From positions 50,807,384 through 50,871,383 of the forward strand of contig CP154955.1 of assembly GCA_039621445.1 (NCBI GenBank): a DNA stretch of 64,000 nucleotides. The letters run 5' to 3'. Position numbers and translations under genes: made by a program. The DNA comes from Euglena gracilis (Eukaryota > Euglenida > Euglenophyceae > Euglenales). This document shows positions 10,574 through 21,546 of the stretch, one piece after another; position 1 is the first letter of the stretch, and every line of letters begins with the position of its first letter. The notes under the pieces are model-generated. The model made no database searches. It saw nothing but the letters and a program-made list of their open reading frames with translations, and had not been told where the DNA came from.

Positions 10574-10785
10574 TTGTGTGCGGCAGACGGGAGATCCTAC
10601 GGAGGTTGGTAGCCGGCGCGTAGTACCAAGCCGAGTATCGGTCGAGTAGCTTATTCGGTAAGGTGCTGGGCTCACACGCGGGAGGTCGTGGGTTCGAGAC
10701 CCAGGTCCCGCCGTGAGAGTCCTGGTCGATCCCGTACGGGCAGAGGGCATACCGCGGGGATCGACCGGCGCGTGCTACTGCGCCC
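10574..10785 (+). mobile_element. tRNA-derived SINE, copy 1
   Basis: About 200 bases matched, in reverse orientation, at 18255-18467. The part at 10640-10715 has an internal A box (TAGCTTATTCGGTAAGGTGC) and a B box (GGGTTCGAGACCC), the RNA polymerase III promoter of tRNA genes. A tRNA-unrelated body follows (CGATCCCGTACGGGCAGAGG). Two copies with a shared body outside the tRNA-like part make this a SINE rather than a tRNA gene. Confidence 0.8.
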
Positions 10786-11650
10786 AAGGACGAGACACTG
10801 GTTGGCCGGACCTTGGGCGTAGTTCCCCGCCTGAGGGCGTGCCACGGCAAGCAGTTTGAGCTGCCCCGTGGCCGTTCAACGGCGGGTGGTGACGACCGAC
10901 GTATACAGAAATCCGCCATCCTGGCGCCCACCAAGAGGTGCGCTTGCTTGCGCAAAGCCCGGGATGGCTTGCACATCCCCTTGGGGGTTGCCTGTTGGCT
11001 GCTTCAACGTTCCCCCTCTTTTACCTTCCCTTGCCTTGGTCAAAATGGGCTGTGGGGCCCTTTGGGGGCCAGTGGTGCCTCAAAAGGCACCTGGGGGCCT
11101 TGGAGCCCCCTCGAGGCCCTTCGTGGCCCCTTTGGGACCCCTTGGGACCCCTGCTTGGTGCAGGCATCCTCGGACCGCGCACAAGGGGGAGAAGTAGGGA
11201 GGAAGGAAACATTCTTGTTTTTTTTAAGGAAAGGGCGACAGTGAAACCTTTGGATGCAACGCCCGCATTCCGGTCCCTGATGCCACTGCCGGCTCCCTCT
11301 ACAGCGACAGTTACGCTTTCTGAAAACTGTGAAAATTTATGCAAGAGTTTGCCTCATCAAATCTACGTTTTTTTTTGTGTTTGATTACTGAAAATTACGC
11401 CTTGAGAATTGGACGACCATCCCTAGCACCTCCCCCCCTTTCGTTTATTTTCCAAAATTAATCGACCAGACTTTTTGCCAGATTTCATGTGTTTTGTGGG
11501 GGTTTAATTAACGAGTTAAGTGGTTTTTGGGTCTTAAGGGGGGTGTTTTCCACGCGACCCCCCTGCAACCCCCCCTCCCGGCGTCCCATCTGCGACCCCA
11601 CTCTGAGACCGATTCGGATTCCAAATAGCACAAAAAATTCATTATAATCA
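10786..11650. other. No gene recognised
   Basis: Contains overlapping frames on both strands in a G/C-rich low-complexity block (11040-11160, repeated GGGACCCCTTGGGACCCC) followed by AT-richer sequence. Nothing identifiable. Confidence 0.4.
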
Positions 11651-11653
11651 AGT

Positions 11654-11757
11654 AACGGTGGTGCGGCGAACCGAGTCCACCGACCAGTGGCACAGCCTGC
11701 TGGATTTGAAGGTTCGGGGAAGTCAGGCTACATTCAGAAATGACATTCTGAGGTACA
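11654..11757 (+). repeat. Dispersed MVGR repeat, copy b
   Basis: Starts GGTGGTGCGGCGAACC and reads RRTESTDQWHSLLDLK. The similarity to the other copies runs on through a TACATTCAGAAATGACATTC block that corresponds to TGTACAGAAGCGACAGTC in copy d at 21230. Confidence 0.65.
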
Positions 11758-11759
11758 GG

Positions 11760-13550
11760 AGGAGGGCAGGGAAGAGTGGTGAGCTTAGTGAATGGTGCAG
11801 AAGGGTTGGAGGTATAGCGGGACAGAACTGACAGGCTCGCTACGGATGGGTTGGGGAACGGACAGGTCTGAGGTAATGATTCTTGTCAGGTCTGAAGTAA
11901 TGGTTCTTGTCGGTGAGATTTATTCGTGTGGCGTTGCTTCTTGCGCAGTTTGGTGATTTGGCTTCTTTTTCCTGCTATGATCGTTGATCAGCCTGTTGCT
12001 TTTAATTTTTATGTGTAGGGCTGGTGTGTGATGTCTTCCCCTCTTGTGTGTGTTTTGCTGCGTCTGCCTTCCCAGGCCATTCACAATAATTAGCAATTTA
12101 TAAAATTTAATCACAGAACTCACACTAATTATTAATCGGCCACTCAATTATGAATCAAAAATACGAGAAATTTGTCCCAAATTGTTAAACGGACCTATTT
12201 TTGGATGTGGATACCGAATTCTGAAGATAAATTTTGGAAAATTTGCAAATTTGGGCATGGTGATAGTTGTTTTTCTCTCCCCATGGGATGGTGATGGGCA
12301 GAAGACAGGGGGTTTGGCATTGCTTCTTGCTCGTGTGGACAAGACTGGGCAATTTTCACAATATTTCATTTTTCAGTAAGTTTAAATTTCAAAATTTTAA
12401 ATATTTTCACTGAAAAGAAAGCATAATCCTACTAGGAAATGTCCATGCGTTGTGGCGGCTTGCAAATGCATAGACCGCTGGGTGCTGCTCTGGGGGCACC
12501 TAAAGTGAATGCAGAACCCAGTTGACCCATGTCTTTGACCAGCCTGGAGGGTGGAGCGGGATTGTGATAGGGGTATGGCCGTGGCCGTGACCGTGGCCGG
12601 AGGAGGGTGTGTTTGGACGAAATGTCTGGTCTTCTGTGTTCTTCAGGTCCTGGCTGGTTTTGCACACCACCGTGAGTCAAAATGGCTGCTCATCTGCCTG
12701 ATCTTGTTTTGAGTATGCAGTGATAGAGAATGTTGGATTGTCCAGAGCAGCTGTGGGATTGTGGATGATGATGAGGGTGTACAGACGGCTGTGTTTGCTG
12801 TTGTTGGTATTGTTGTTGTTTGGCCGGTGTTATAGCTGTGGGTGTCAGGTGGGGGGTCTGTGGTGCAGGAGGGGGTGAGGTGGGTAGAGAAGGTGGAGTG
12901 CTTGGATCAGAATCATAGTTGGGGTCTCACAGTCGTGGTTCACAGAGTGATTCATGCGTGAGTAGTGCTGAAAGATTGCAAGTGAGCCAGTGGCGACGGC
13001 ACAGGTCGAAGTCTGCATTCCACCAGGTTCCATTTTCTATTAGCCCCAGCTCTTCGAGGGACCAGTGTGATGTGTCAAGGACGTGGTATGGGGATTGAAT
13101 GGAGACCAAGAAACAGTTTTTGCACTGAAGCCTGTGCCCTCGGCACAGGATTCACGCCGTATCAAACGAGACAAATTTTCTTGACCAATGATAATTCCTC
13201 CTCCCATTTTCAGCGAAAAATATGACCCTGCGTTTTGCAGATGTGCATTAGGTCCTACGCTTTTCCCAATGTGGCCCAGGTTTGGCCACAGCGGTCGAAA
13301 ATTTACCCCACCCACCTCAGCAACTTTTGGGGGGTGTGGCAACATTCTGTCCGTTGTGTTTGCGGCTTTATTTGCCATTACAAAAAGACTGAGGGACAAT
13401 GAAGCGAAAATGTGCAATAAACTCCAGCAACCGTTAAGCTCTAAGCTGCTCTATCTCCCGACTCCCCACGAAACAAGAAAACAGAAATGAACAGAAAAGC
13501 AAGCCACCGAGACGGAATGCAGTGCAGAAAGCAAAAAATCATGGGATGTG
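11760..13550. other. No gene recognised
   Basis: AT-rich at 11930-12430, then TG-rich low-complexity sequence at 12700-12900. Short open frames on both strands carry no motif I can name. Confidence 0.4.
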
Positions 13551-13630
13551 GTGTGGGCGCTGGGAATGAAAATTAGGATACCAGCAGAGAATTAGGAATT
13601 TACGCAAAATTCTGTCTGTGTTTGTGTTTA
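13551..13630 (+). repeat. Left 80-bp direct repeat
   Basis: Begins GTGTGGGCGCTGGGAATG and ends CTGTGTTTGTGTTTA. Identical to the right copy except one G missing in an AGAGAATT stretch. Near identity suggests a recent or conserved terminal repeat. Confidence 0.85.
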
Positions 13631-13660
13631 TTTATGTTATGTGTTTATTTCACTTTCTGA

Positions 13661-14302
13661 GTGTCTATTTTTTTTCGTGGCAAAAACAACATGCCTACCA
13701 GCCACGTGGCGGCTGTCCGCCATGCCGGGATCAGGCATGGCATGTGCCTGCAGGAGATCATCAAGAATGCCTGGAGTGCAGGAGTGAACATCAACCTGAT
13801 GGAGTATTATTCAAGTTTTGATGCACATTGTTGCTGTTCGTGGTGTGCCAGTCGTGCAGCAGCAGCTGCTGCTGGCAGGCTCAGGGCCCATGGCAGGGTG
13901 GCCTCTGATGCCAGGCTGGTGAATGTCAAGGATTGCAATGCCAGAGACGGGAATGCCAGGGATTGCAATGCCAGAGATGGGAATGCCAAGGATTGCAATG
14001 CCAGAGATGTGAATGCCAAGGATTGCAATGCCAGAGATGGGAATGCCAAGGATTGCAATGCCAGAGATGGGAATGCCAAGGAAGGAGATGTCAGAGATGT
14101 GAATGCCAAAGACCGGAATGCCAGAGATGTGAATGCTGTGGAAGGAGATGTTCGAGAGGTGCATGCTGGAGATGGTGATGCAGGAAGCGAGATGCAGGAT
14201 GCCCCAGTGGGGCATGGAGAGGGCGGAGGCTCGCTGGATAAGTCGAAGGGAAGGAGAAGGAAGGAGCGAAGGCAGAAGGCGAAGGAGGCCCCGAGGGGCT
14301 GA
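13661..14302 (+). CDS. Repeat-containing ORF inside the TRIM-like element
   Basis: Open frame of 213 codons. Residues from about 87 to 170 are a tandem array with the 10-residue unit NAKDCNARDG (30 bp), about eight copies, grading into looser EGDVREVHAGDGD units. The tail is basic (KGRRRKERRQKAKEAPRG). Both strands are open across the array, so coding is uncertain; no family is recognised. Confidence 0.35.
   Translation: MSIFFRGKNNMPTSHVAAVRHAGIRHGMCLQEIIKNAWSAGVNINLMEYYSSFDAHCCCSWCASRAAAAAAGRLRAHGRVASDARLVNVKDCNARDGNARDCNARDGNAKDCNARDVNAKDCNARDGNAKDCNARDGNAKEGDVRDVNAKDRNARDVNAVEGDVREVHAGDGDAGSEMQDAPVGHGEGGGSLDKSKGRRRKERRQKAKEAPRG
13921..14160. repeat. 30-bp tandem repeat (15-bp sub-unit)
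   Basis: Alternating GGAATGCCAAGGATTGCAAT and GCCAGAGATG blocks repeat with 30-bp period, built from a 15-bp sub-unit (AATGCCA-rich). The array degenerates toward 14160. Confidence 0.8.
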
Positions 14303-14867
14303 GGCCGAAGCCCTGCCCGGGATGGTGTGGGCTGGGTCCCCCTCCCGTATGCCTGGGCCGAAGCCCTCCGGCGTTGCGGCCGAAGCCCGCCGGGACGGCG
14401 TGGGCTGGGCCCCCCTCCCGGGCCTGTGGCCGAAGCCCTCCCCGCGGTAACCCCCCTCCCGCTGCACCTGCGAGCCCCCTTCCCAGGACCCCCACCAGCC
14501 CCTGGACCCCCATCTCTGGACGGGCCAAAAAACGAAAGACCGGGAAAAAACGAGAAAAAATTTCCAGAGATGACGGCCCAAGGGGTATCTTTGGACTGTT
14601 TTGGGGGGGAACCCCCGCCAGAACGGCCCAAAGCGGTGCGGGTGCCTGCTGCTCCCCCCTGCTGCTGTAGGAGACCGACCCCCCTAAGGGTCGGCCTTCG
14701 AACCCCGCCCGCCCCCGAAAAACAAAGAAAAAAAAAAGGAAAAAAGAAACGGACAGACAGAAAGAAAGATTCAAGATTGTGTTCGTGAACGAAAAAAAAA
14801 AAAAACTCCCAGCGCCCTTTTGCCGAAGGCATGTTTAGCTGCCCTGGGCAGCTTTTTAAGGAGGGGA

Positions 14868-14948
14868 GTGTGGGCGCTGGGAATGAAAATTAGGATACCA
14901 GCAGAGGAATTAGGAATTTACGCAAAATTCTGTCTGTGTTTGTGTTTA
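14868..14948 (+). repeat. Right 81-bp direct repeat
   Basis: Second copy of the 80-bp repeat, directly after the purine tract AAGGAGGGGAG. Downstream bases (CAGTGGCAAGCAGCATG) resemble GTGGCAAAAACAACATG about 45 bases after the left copy, so the repeat may originally have been longer with an insertion on the left. Confidence 0.85.
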
Positions 14949-16200
14949 CAGTGGCAAGCAGCATGTTCAGTTTGACTTTGGTTGTTCAGTTCTGGGAAGT
15001 ATTGTGATTTGTGCCAGCGCTGGGAAAGGGGAAGTGGGATTACAATGAAAAGTTCAATGGAAAGTCCCAGGTGGGTGCCAGGCCCCCTGGGTGAATTGTT
15101 GGATCCCAGCCAGTGGCAGGGCCTGCAGGCGCCAAGGGCCAGCCGCCAGGGGGTGGTGGGAGTGGTGAGGCCCACACCCCCTACAGTGGAGGGCTTTACA
15201 CAAAAAGGAACCATATTTAGGTGGACACCACCAATCCTAGCAATGAAAGTAGGAGACCAGAACGCAGGCATCACAGTCCACTTTTTTTGTCTCCACAAAA
15301 TTTGGACTTTTTGGAATGCAGACCCACAAAGGAATTATCGCCCTGTAACTTGTGTTCACCCTGAACACAATTATCAGGGCATGAAATCGGGTTCAGGAAT
15401 TATCGCCCTGTAATTTGTGTTCACCCGGAAAACGAGATATGGCGCCCCCCCCCCCGCCCCAAACCTCCACAATGCTTGGCCTTGCGCCGATGTTCGCGTG
15501 GACATGGTCAACAGGTTGGAGGCAGAGCTACTTATCTCGCATGGACGTTAAATCTCGAGGGAATTAAAGCGGATTGAATGCCTCAATTTTCGCCAGCCTC
15601 CGCGGATTTAATTCCGCATAAAAAAAAATTCCTCGGCGCTTCGCGCCGGGAAAAAAAAGGATGTGCTCCAAGGATGTGCTTTTGTTGGTTCCTCGTCCCC
15701 CCGGGAAAAAAATGTTCCGACGCAGCTGGTGCAGGGGGTCAACAGCAGGGTTCTTTTTTTTTATCCCAACCATGCTTGATTGTGGCCAAACGCCTTTTTT
15801 TTTTGGTTTTTTTAAAAAAAAGAAAACTTTTTTTAAAAAAATACAAAAAACATGTTTTTTTTTAAACTGTGTTCAGCCCACCAAATGCCTGCCAGGGTTG
15901 GGCAATTAACCGGCATTTTTCAGGTCAAGCGATTAACCATGGTTAATTGGGGGTCTGGTGGCGGTCAACCAATTTTCGATTAACCGTGCCTGTCCCTCGA
16001 TTAACTTGAATTTACCGCCACCAGATCAATTTTATCCCCATAAAAACAAAAGTCATTTGCCTTTCTGGCTTACTTCCTCACTCCAGAATAGGCCAGGGAC
16101 CACAAAAATTTGCCGTCCAGAAAATGCGGTATCAAAAACAAAGTTTTAGATGAAAATTTCAAGGATTTTTGAAAGAATTTGTCATCCACATTGGCGTTGA
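14949..16200. other. Unassigned; short duplications and palindromes
   Basis: A 32-bp block (GGAATTATCGCCCTGTAA, then a GTGTTCACCC end) is duplicated at 15331 and 15396. At 15620-15735 a motif with CCTCGGCGCTTCGCGCCGGG recurs at 43530. At 15954-16023 a perfect 12-bp inverted pair TCTGGTGGCGGT/ACCGCCACCAGA encloses TTAAC-rich sequence. No gene. Confidence 0.5.
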
Positions 16201-16224
16201 ACACAACCTTGCCATCTTCCTTGC

Positions 16225-16290
16225 CAGGGGTGCCACAAGGGGGGGCCGGGGGGGCGGCCGCCCCCCCCGAGATTTTGGGTGAAAATTTTT
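16225..16290. repeat. GC-rich NotI-palindrome repeat, copy 1
   Basis: GGGGGGCGGCCGCCCCCC core with GTGCCACAAG to the left and GATTTTGGGTGAAAA to the right. A sister at 42583-42650 has GTGTCACAAC, AGCGGCCGCCCCCCCC and GATTTTGGAAAG in the same places. Confidence 0.55.
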
Positions 16291-16420
16291 TTCAAATCTG
16301 GTTGGAACTCTTTATGGCTCCCAGAATTGTTTTTAAATTGAAAACCCCAAAACTCTGTCAATTTTATTGCAACGGTGTTTATTTCTGCATATTTTCACAC
16401 TTTTCTTTCAACGCAACCCG

Positions 16421-16771
16421 TTACCGTCTCGCTGCCCTTCGGGCAGCCACAATGGGTTTTTGTTCACAAACTTGGCAGCGATGCATGCATATGAATTGGA
16501 AACCTTGGTGGCGAATATTGGAGCCACACAGCACACACCCCCAGAGCACAATGTTGGAACGGTTTCCGTGTCCGCTTGTTGGACCGGACGCTCGTATGGA
16601 GTGTAAGGAGAAAGGCCAGATTTCCCCTATCTGCCCCAACCGCTCCGTGGTGTCCCAGACTGTCTGTATGGGCATTTGGGAAGACGGGCCATTTTGAGGC
16701 CCTGGATTTTGTTCCACATCTCCTGCTCGCAATATCAGGGTTTTGAGTGTGATTCTTTGAATGTGCAGCAA
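16421..16771 (-). pseudogene. 2A-peptide-bearing LINE 5' fragment
   Basis: A minus frame reads LILRAGDVEQNPGP near 16725-16685. This matches the D-V/I-E-x-N-P-G-P core that causes ribosome skipping in 2A peptides, used at the N-terminus of several LINE ORFs. About 50 residues later comes WGCVLCGSN with further cysteines and histidine (ICMHRCQVC), a layout like the zinc finger following 2A in some CR1-type elements. The frame stops at 16421 and no RT is attached, so it is a truncated or decayed copy unrelated in sequence to the LINE at 21.5-40 kb. Confidence 0.6.
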
Positions 16772-16899
16772 AGGGAACTGCTCCGCTTGCTGGTGCTGAC
16801 GGGCCTGGTGTTTGGTCTTCTTTTGGCTGTGACCGCAGTTTTAGGTTTCAGACTGGGAGCAATCTGACGGGCAGCTTGTTTGGCTTGCTGATTTTGGCA

Positions 16900-18250
16900 G
16901 AAATGGTGGGTCTTGGTGCAAGATTTGCTGGGGTTTTTTCTGCTTTGAGTTTTCGGAGTTCTAAAACGGGCAATCCGGGGAGTTTTTTTTTTGTATTTTT
17001 TTAGATACTTTGAGATTTGGTAGTTCCGGTGTCAGAGAGGGGAGGCGGTTTCTTCAGATAATATTCTCCATTGTGGGTGGGGGGGGGATAGGAGGCGGGG
17101 TATTTGCGGAATGTTGGTGCGAGACTTGCTGATTCCTTCCTTTTTTGGTTCATCGCCAATGCATTCAGGGGATTATGTGTCCTTTTTCAATTTTTGAGCT
17201 CTGGACATTCCAGCGTGGGCACTGTGGGAAGGGGGTGGCGGGTTCCTGAATGAACGTTTGCCTTTGTGGGTGGAGGAGGTGTCGCATAGAGGAGGCAGGC
17301 AAAAGGCTGTCATCTGAAACAGATTGGGTTCCATGAGGTTTTAGGGGGGTGCCTCCACTGACCAGGATGATAGATAAACAGCATGGGCAATGTGCAGGGG
17401 GGATTACAGGCACCCAGAAGGGGGGCATTTTGTCCAACAACGGTAAGACTGGATTTTCTGCATGGAGAAAACCAATTGAGAGAAACCAAACTGAATTTTT
17501 GGAGATAACTATTTGTGTCAAACATGTGTTCAGTTTGCGTTTCCAATTTTTCAGGACTCTGAGATTGAAATGCGCGTCATACTGCTCGCTACCAGTGGGA
17601 GGCAATGCTTGCTGGCAGAAAGGTGCGTGGGGGCTGAGGTGAAAGTGAAAGGAATGGTTTGGCTGTACAGGGGGCTGTGGTTTCAGGCTATAAACAGGCA
17701 TGAGACTACGGGGTTGTTTGTTTGAATGTTGATGCAAGGGGGAGGGGGTGAGCCTCTAGATGTTCTGGCCAACCGAACAGGCTGTGCAGGTATTAAAGGC
17801 ACACAGGTGGAGGAGGTTCTGGATATATGGGCAATTGAAGAACCGCTCCAGAGGCCCACACTGATAGGTAGACTGCTGGGCCAGGCCAGGATGCAGTGCT
17901 GAACAGGCTATTGATGGCTGGGGTTTGGGCCAGGTTGTACGGGTCCCGTAGAACGCTCTGGTGCCAGTCTCAAGATGATCACTGCTTGTTTGGGTTGAAG
18001 GATTTGATGGTGCACGCCTCAGAAATGTTTGTTGGAACAATATCCAAAAAGTAGGGAAGGAATCGGCCAGGCAAAGTGTTGTCAAAAACATCCAAAAGAT
18101 ATGGAAGGCACCAGCCACACATGATGCTGGGGGGCTGGAAGAGTGATAAATCAGCTACCATGGCAGAAATGGACAGCTCATACTACTTGCCGTGGCTCGA
18201 CCGTTGGCGACGGGCCACGCCCATGGTAATCCGACCGATCAACGTTCGTT
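16900..18250. other. No gene recognised
   Basis: Minus frames at 17737-17165 (190 codons) and 18118-17756 (120 codons) lie upstream of the 2A fragment on the same strand and could be its 5' region, but no motif supports this. Confidence 0.3.
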
Positions 18251-18254
18251 TCAC

Positions 18255-18467
18255 GTGCGCAGCCTCACGCGCCGATCGATCCCCGCGGTAGGCCCTCTGC
18301 CCGTACGGGATCGATCAGGACTCACACGGCGGGACCTGGGTCTCGAACCCATGACCTCCCGCATCTGACCCCAGTGCCTTACCGAATAAGCTACTCGAGC
18401 GATACTCTGCTTGGTACAACGCACCGGCGGCCTACCTTCGTAGGATCTCCCGTCTGCCGCACACAAG
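18255..18467 (-). mobile_element. tRNA-derived SINE, copy 2
   Basis: Reverse complement reproduces copy 1: TTGTGTGCGGCAGACGGGAG at the start, A box TAGCTTATTCGGTAAGGCAC, B box GGGTTCGAGACCC, and the body CGATCCCGTACGGGCAGAGG. The copies differ at scattered positions, as expected of separate old insertions. Confidence 0.8.
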
Positions 18468-18469
18468 TA

Positions 18470-19240
18470 ACGTGGTTGCACTGGATGATGGGGATAGTGT
18501 AGGGGTTGAAGGGGTTGGGGTTGAGGTTGATATGCTGGATGGGGGAAATTTGGACCAAAGTTGAAATTAGAGGAGGGCATGCTGGAGGATGGCATTGGAG
18601 GTGGCGGTCTTCTTGGTGAACCTAAGGCTGAAATGTGTTCAGCTATGGGATGAGTGAACCTTGACAAGGACTGATCACTCTGGCTGGAGGATCTGCCCAT
18701 TGGTAATGGCTTATCATGAATGGACCACGGTCTCAATAAGCCAAGGTTGGTCTTGGTCTGCAGGCCTTCCACATCAATGGCATCAACTTCGGTGGGCTTC
18801 GGATGAGCAGGGGTCTTTGTCTGGCAGCTTGGGATACATTGGTTTGTGACCGCTGATCTCTGACCCTGGATTTAGGTCCACCCACTTGGGTCCCATTGGT
18901 ACTGACACCTGGGCAGGCCATGGTCCCACATCTGCACTGGGAGATGTCGATGCGTCTGGAGCAAGGGTGGGAGATGTCAATGTAACCACAGCCAAAGTAG
19001 GAGATGTCGATAGAACCACAACTCCAGGTGACGGGTGTCGAGGTTGCGGTGTCGATGGGGTTGGAGAAACAGATGAGGTGAAGGTTGGGTGAAGACTCAT
19101 CATCCAGGATGACGATGACACCCCAATGCCAGGAAAGATGAACCAATCATCAGTGTGACAAGTGAACAGGAATCAATGGTCGGTGACCTTGGGGGCCAGT
19201 GAGAAAATTTGGCCTGTAGATGTCGCTGTATAAAGAAGGA
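18470..19240. other. Low-complexity region with GDV repeats
   Basis: Around 18940-19030 the sequence repeats GGAGATGTCGATG-like units at roughly 36-39-bp spacing; read on plus it gives VGDVD, VGDVN, VGDVD, on minus IDIS units. Both strands are open. No gene is identified. Confidence 0.4.
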
Positions 19241-19244
19241 AAAG

Positions 19245-19475
19245 AGCTTTTGCAAGCTCAATAGGTTGAAAGGCTTTATCTGGGGGGGCTTTTGTAGGCC
19301 AAATACTTCAAGAGGGAAAACCGATTCCACTTGAAGCTTTTGCAAACCAAGTATTCCGAGCTTTGGGACGGTTTTTGCGAGGGGCTTTTGCAGGCCCAAT
19401 ATTGGGGGAAGGGGGACTTGTGGTGAGAGTGGTGGCACTGGTTGGGGCTTTTTCAAGCCCAAATATGGTGTGGAG
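19245..19475. repeat. 46-bp tandem repeat
   Basis: A GGGGCTTTTGCAGGCC-type core recurs at about 19243, 19287, 19334, 19381 and 19446, followed each time by AAATAT-like bases. The spacing is close to 46 for the first four. On minus it reads as degenerate LGLQKP units. A sixth weak copy may lie near 19650. Confidence 0.65.
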
Positions 19476-19479
19476 AGCA

Positions 19480-20040
19480 TGTCGAGTCTTCGCTGGGTTC
19501 CTCCAGTCTACGTGTTCAGGGCGGCGACGATGCTCTTGGACCCCTTCTGGGGCTTTGCCGCTTATTCCTTCGGAGCTCCACCCTCCCATAGGGCTGGTTG
19601 CACCCCTGGGCTGGAACCTTTCCGTGATACTCGCTCGGGATCTTTGGCAGGCTAGGCTCTTCAAGGCCCGAATGCACCCATGGCAGTCAGCTCGGGCTAG
19701 TCAAGGCTCCATGGGCACCCGAACGCATGGTGCAGGGTTTGGCTCGGCCCTAGGAGGGAGGGAGCGCCCCACACCACATGAGTGCTCCTTCCGACCCCGA
19801 CCCCGCACCATGGCCGTGTGGAGATGGGCTCGTCGAGGCCGAGGATTACACCCGCGCGGTGCTGGCACACATCCTCCTCCTGCAGTGTCACCCTCGGTAT
19901 TTGGGGCTCACCACTTTTCATTGCCTTTGTCCCGAGGACATTCTCGCCCTAGGCCTATACATTGAGCATCATGCGCAGGTGCCTCCACAGCGGCCTCCCT
20001 GCGTTTATTGGTGACCGGCCGCGTGACCAAGTCGATTTTT
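19480..20040 (+). other. Open frame without recognised family
   Basis: A plus frame from 19363 to 19965 (200 codons) overlaps the tandem repeat and continues through GC-rich sequence. The minus strand is open too. I see no domain and would not call this a gene. Confidence 0.25.
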
Positions 20041-20052
20041 TTGAGATTGATG

Positions 20053-20150
20053 AACGGTGGTGGGGCGAAACGAATCCACCGACCAGTGGCGCAGCCTACT
20101 GGATTTGAAAATCCGTAGGAGGTTAACGTATTCTAGAGGTGACGTAGGGC
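20053..20150 (+). repeat. Dispersed MVGR repeat, copy c
   Basis: Starts GGTGGTGGGGCGAAACG and reads MVGRNESTDQWRSLLDLK. It lies 150 bases before the (GT)n tract in the same orientation as copy d on the other side. Confidence 0.65.
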
Positions 20151-20303
20151 AAGGCAAGAGGAAAACGGGCAAGGCCCATCTGCAATATAAGGCGCAGAGG
20201 GAGGGCTGGGTGAGAGGCAGGGCCGCGCGCCGTCCGGCCGGATTGTCTGCAGGTGGGGGAGAGGTGGGTTGCGAGGCGCGGGAGGGGAGCGGTTGGTGGT
20301 TGG

Positions 20304-21018
<715 letters not shown>

Positions 21019-21153
21019 TTTTGGTTTTAACGGAGTTCGTGCTTGGGTTGTAGGAGGTGGAATACTTCTCGAAGCAGGGCGATGGCCACGTTTTGGTATA
21101 TTTCTGCTTCCTTGGTTTCGCGCTCGGCGCCAAGAGGACCATCTCATCCATCT

Positions 21154-21260
21154 ACGGTGGTGGGGCGAACCAAGTCCACCGACCAGTGGCACTGCCTACT
21201 GGATTTGACGTGTTCAGGGGGTAAGGCTATGTACAGAAGCGACAGTCTCAGGGTAAGGTG
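21154..21260 (+). repeat. Dispersed MVGR repeat, copy d
   Basis: Starts GGTGGTGGGGCGAACC, reads MVGRTKSTDQWHCLLDL, and continues with TGTACAGAAGCGACAGTC. Direct orientation with copy c. Confidence 0.65.
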
Positions 21261-21546
21261 GTCAGGTGAACCCAGAATCGGCCATGTGGGGGCCAGGGCC
21301 CGAGGGGTGAGGTGGCAGGGAGCAGGCGGGGTGGGGTGGCCTTGTTGGGGGCAGGCTGTTCCCCGGTGTGCTCAATGGAGGTTTCGGGTTCGTCTGGCCT
21401 TTCGGCTTTCTCTCAGGTGTGCTTAGCATGTTGTGTCATCGGGACAAAGCCAATAATACCGGCCCTTGGTGGCCGGTGTAGGCTGCCTGGCTTGGCCTCA
21501 GCGGCCGCAGGTGTTTACATGGTGTTCGCCCTGACCCCCCCCTTTT

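Larger units (their letters stand above)
13551..14948 (+). mobile_element. Small element flanked by 80-bp direct repeats (TRIM-like)
   Basis: Direct repeats at 13551-13630 and 14868-14948 differ by one inserted base. The right copy is preceded by AAGGAGGGGAG, a good polypurine tract directly before a TG-starting repeat, as in LTR elements. The 1.24-kb interior carries no RT, so it would be a non-autonomous terminal-repeat element in miniature. I could not find a convincing primer-binding site after the left repeat. A perfect 8-bp hairpin followed by five T lies at 14837-14857. Confidence 0.5.

Noticed and set aside
10640-10715. A tRNA gene
   Set aside because: A and B boxes are present, but a second copy shares over 100 bases of unrelated body and a full cloverleaf with matched acceptor arms is not evident; SINE is the better call.
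12615-12680. GGVQNQPGP resembling a 2A peptide
   Set aside because: The core D-V-E-x-N-P-G-P is not kept (G for D, Q for E, Q for N), and no retroelement domain follows.
14133-14832. Several 100-340-codon proline/serine-rich frames on both strands
   Set aside because: All strands and phases are open because of GC-rich repeats; mutually exclusive and without motifs.
14837-14857. Intrinsic (Rho-independent) terminator
   Set aside because: The hairpin plus T run fits in shape, but the DNA is eukaryotic and it lies inside a candidate LTR-type element.
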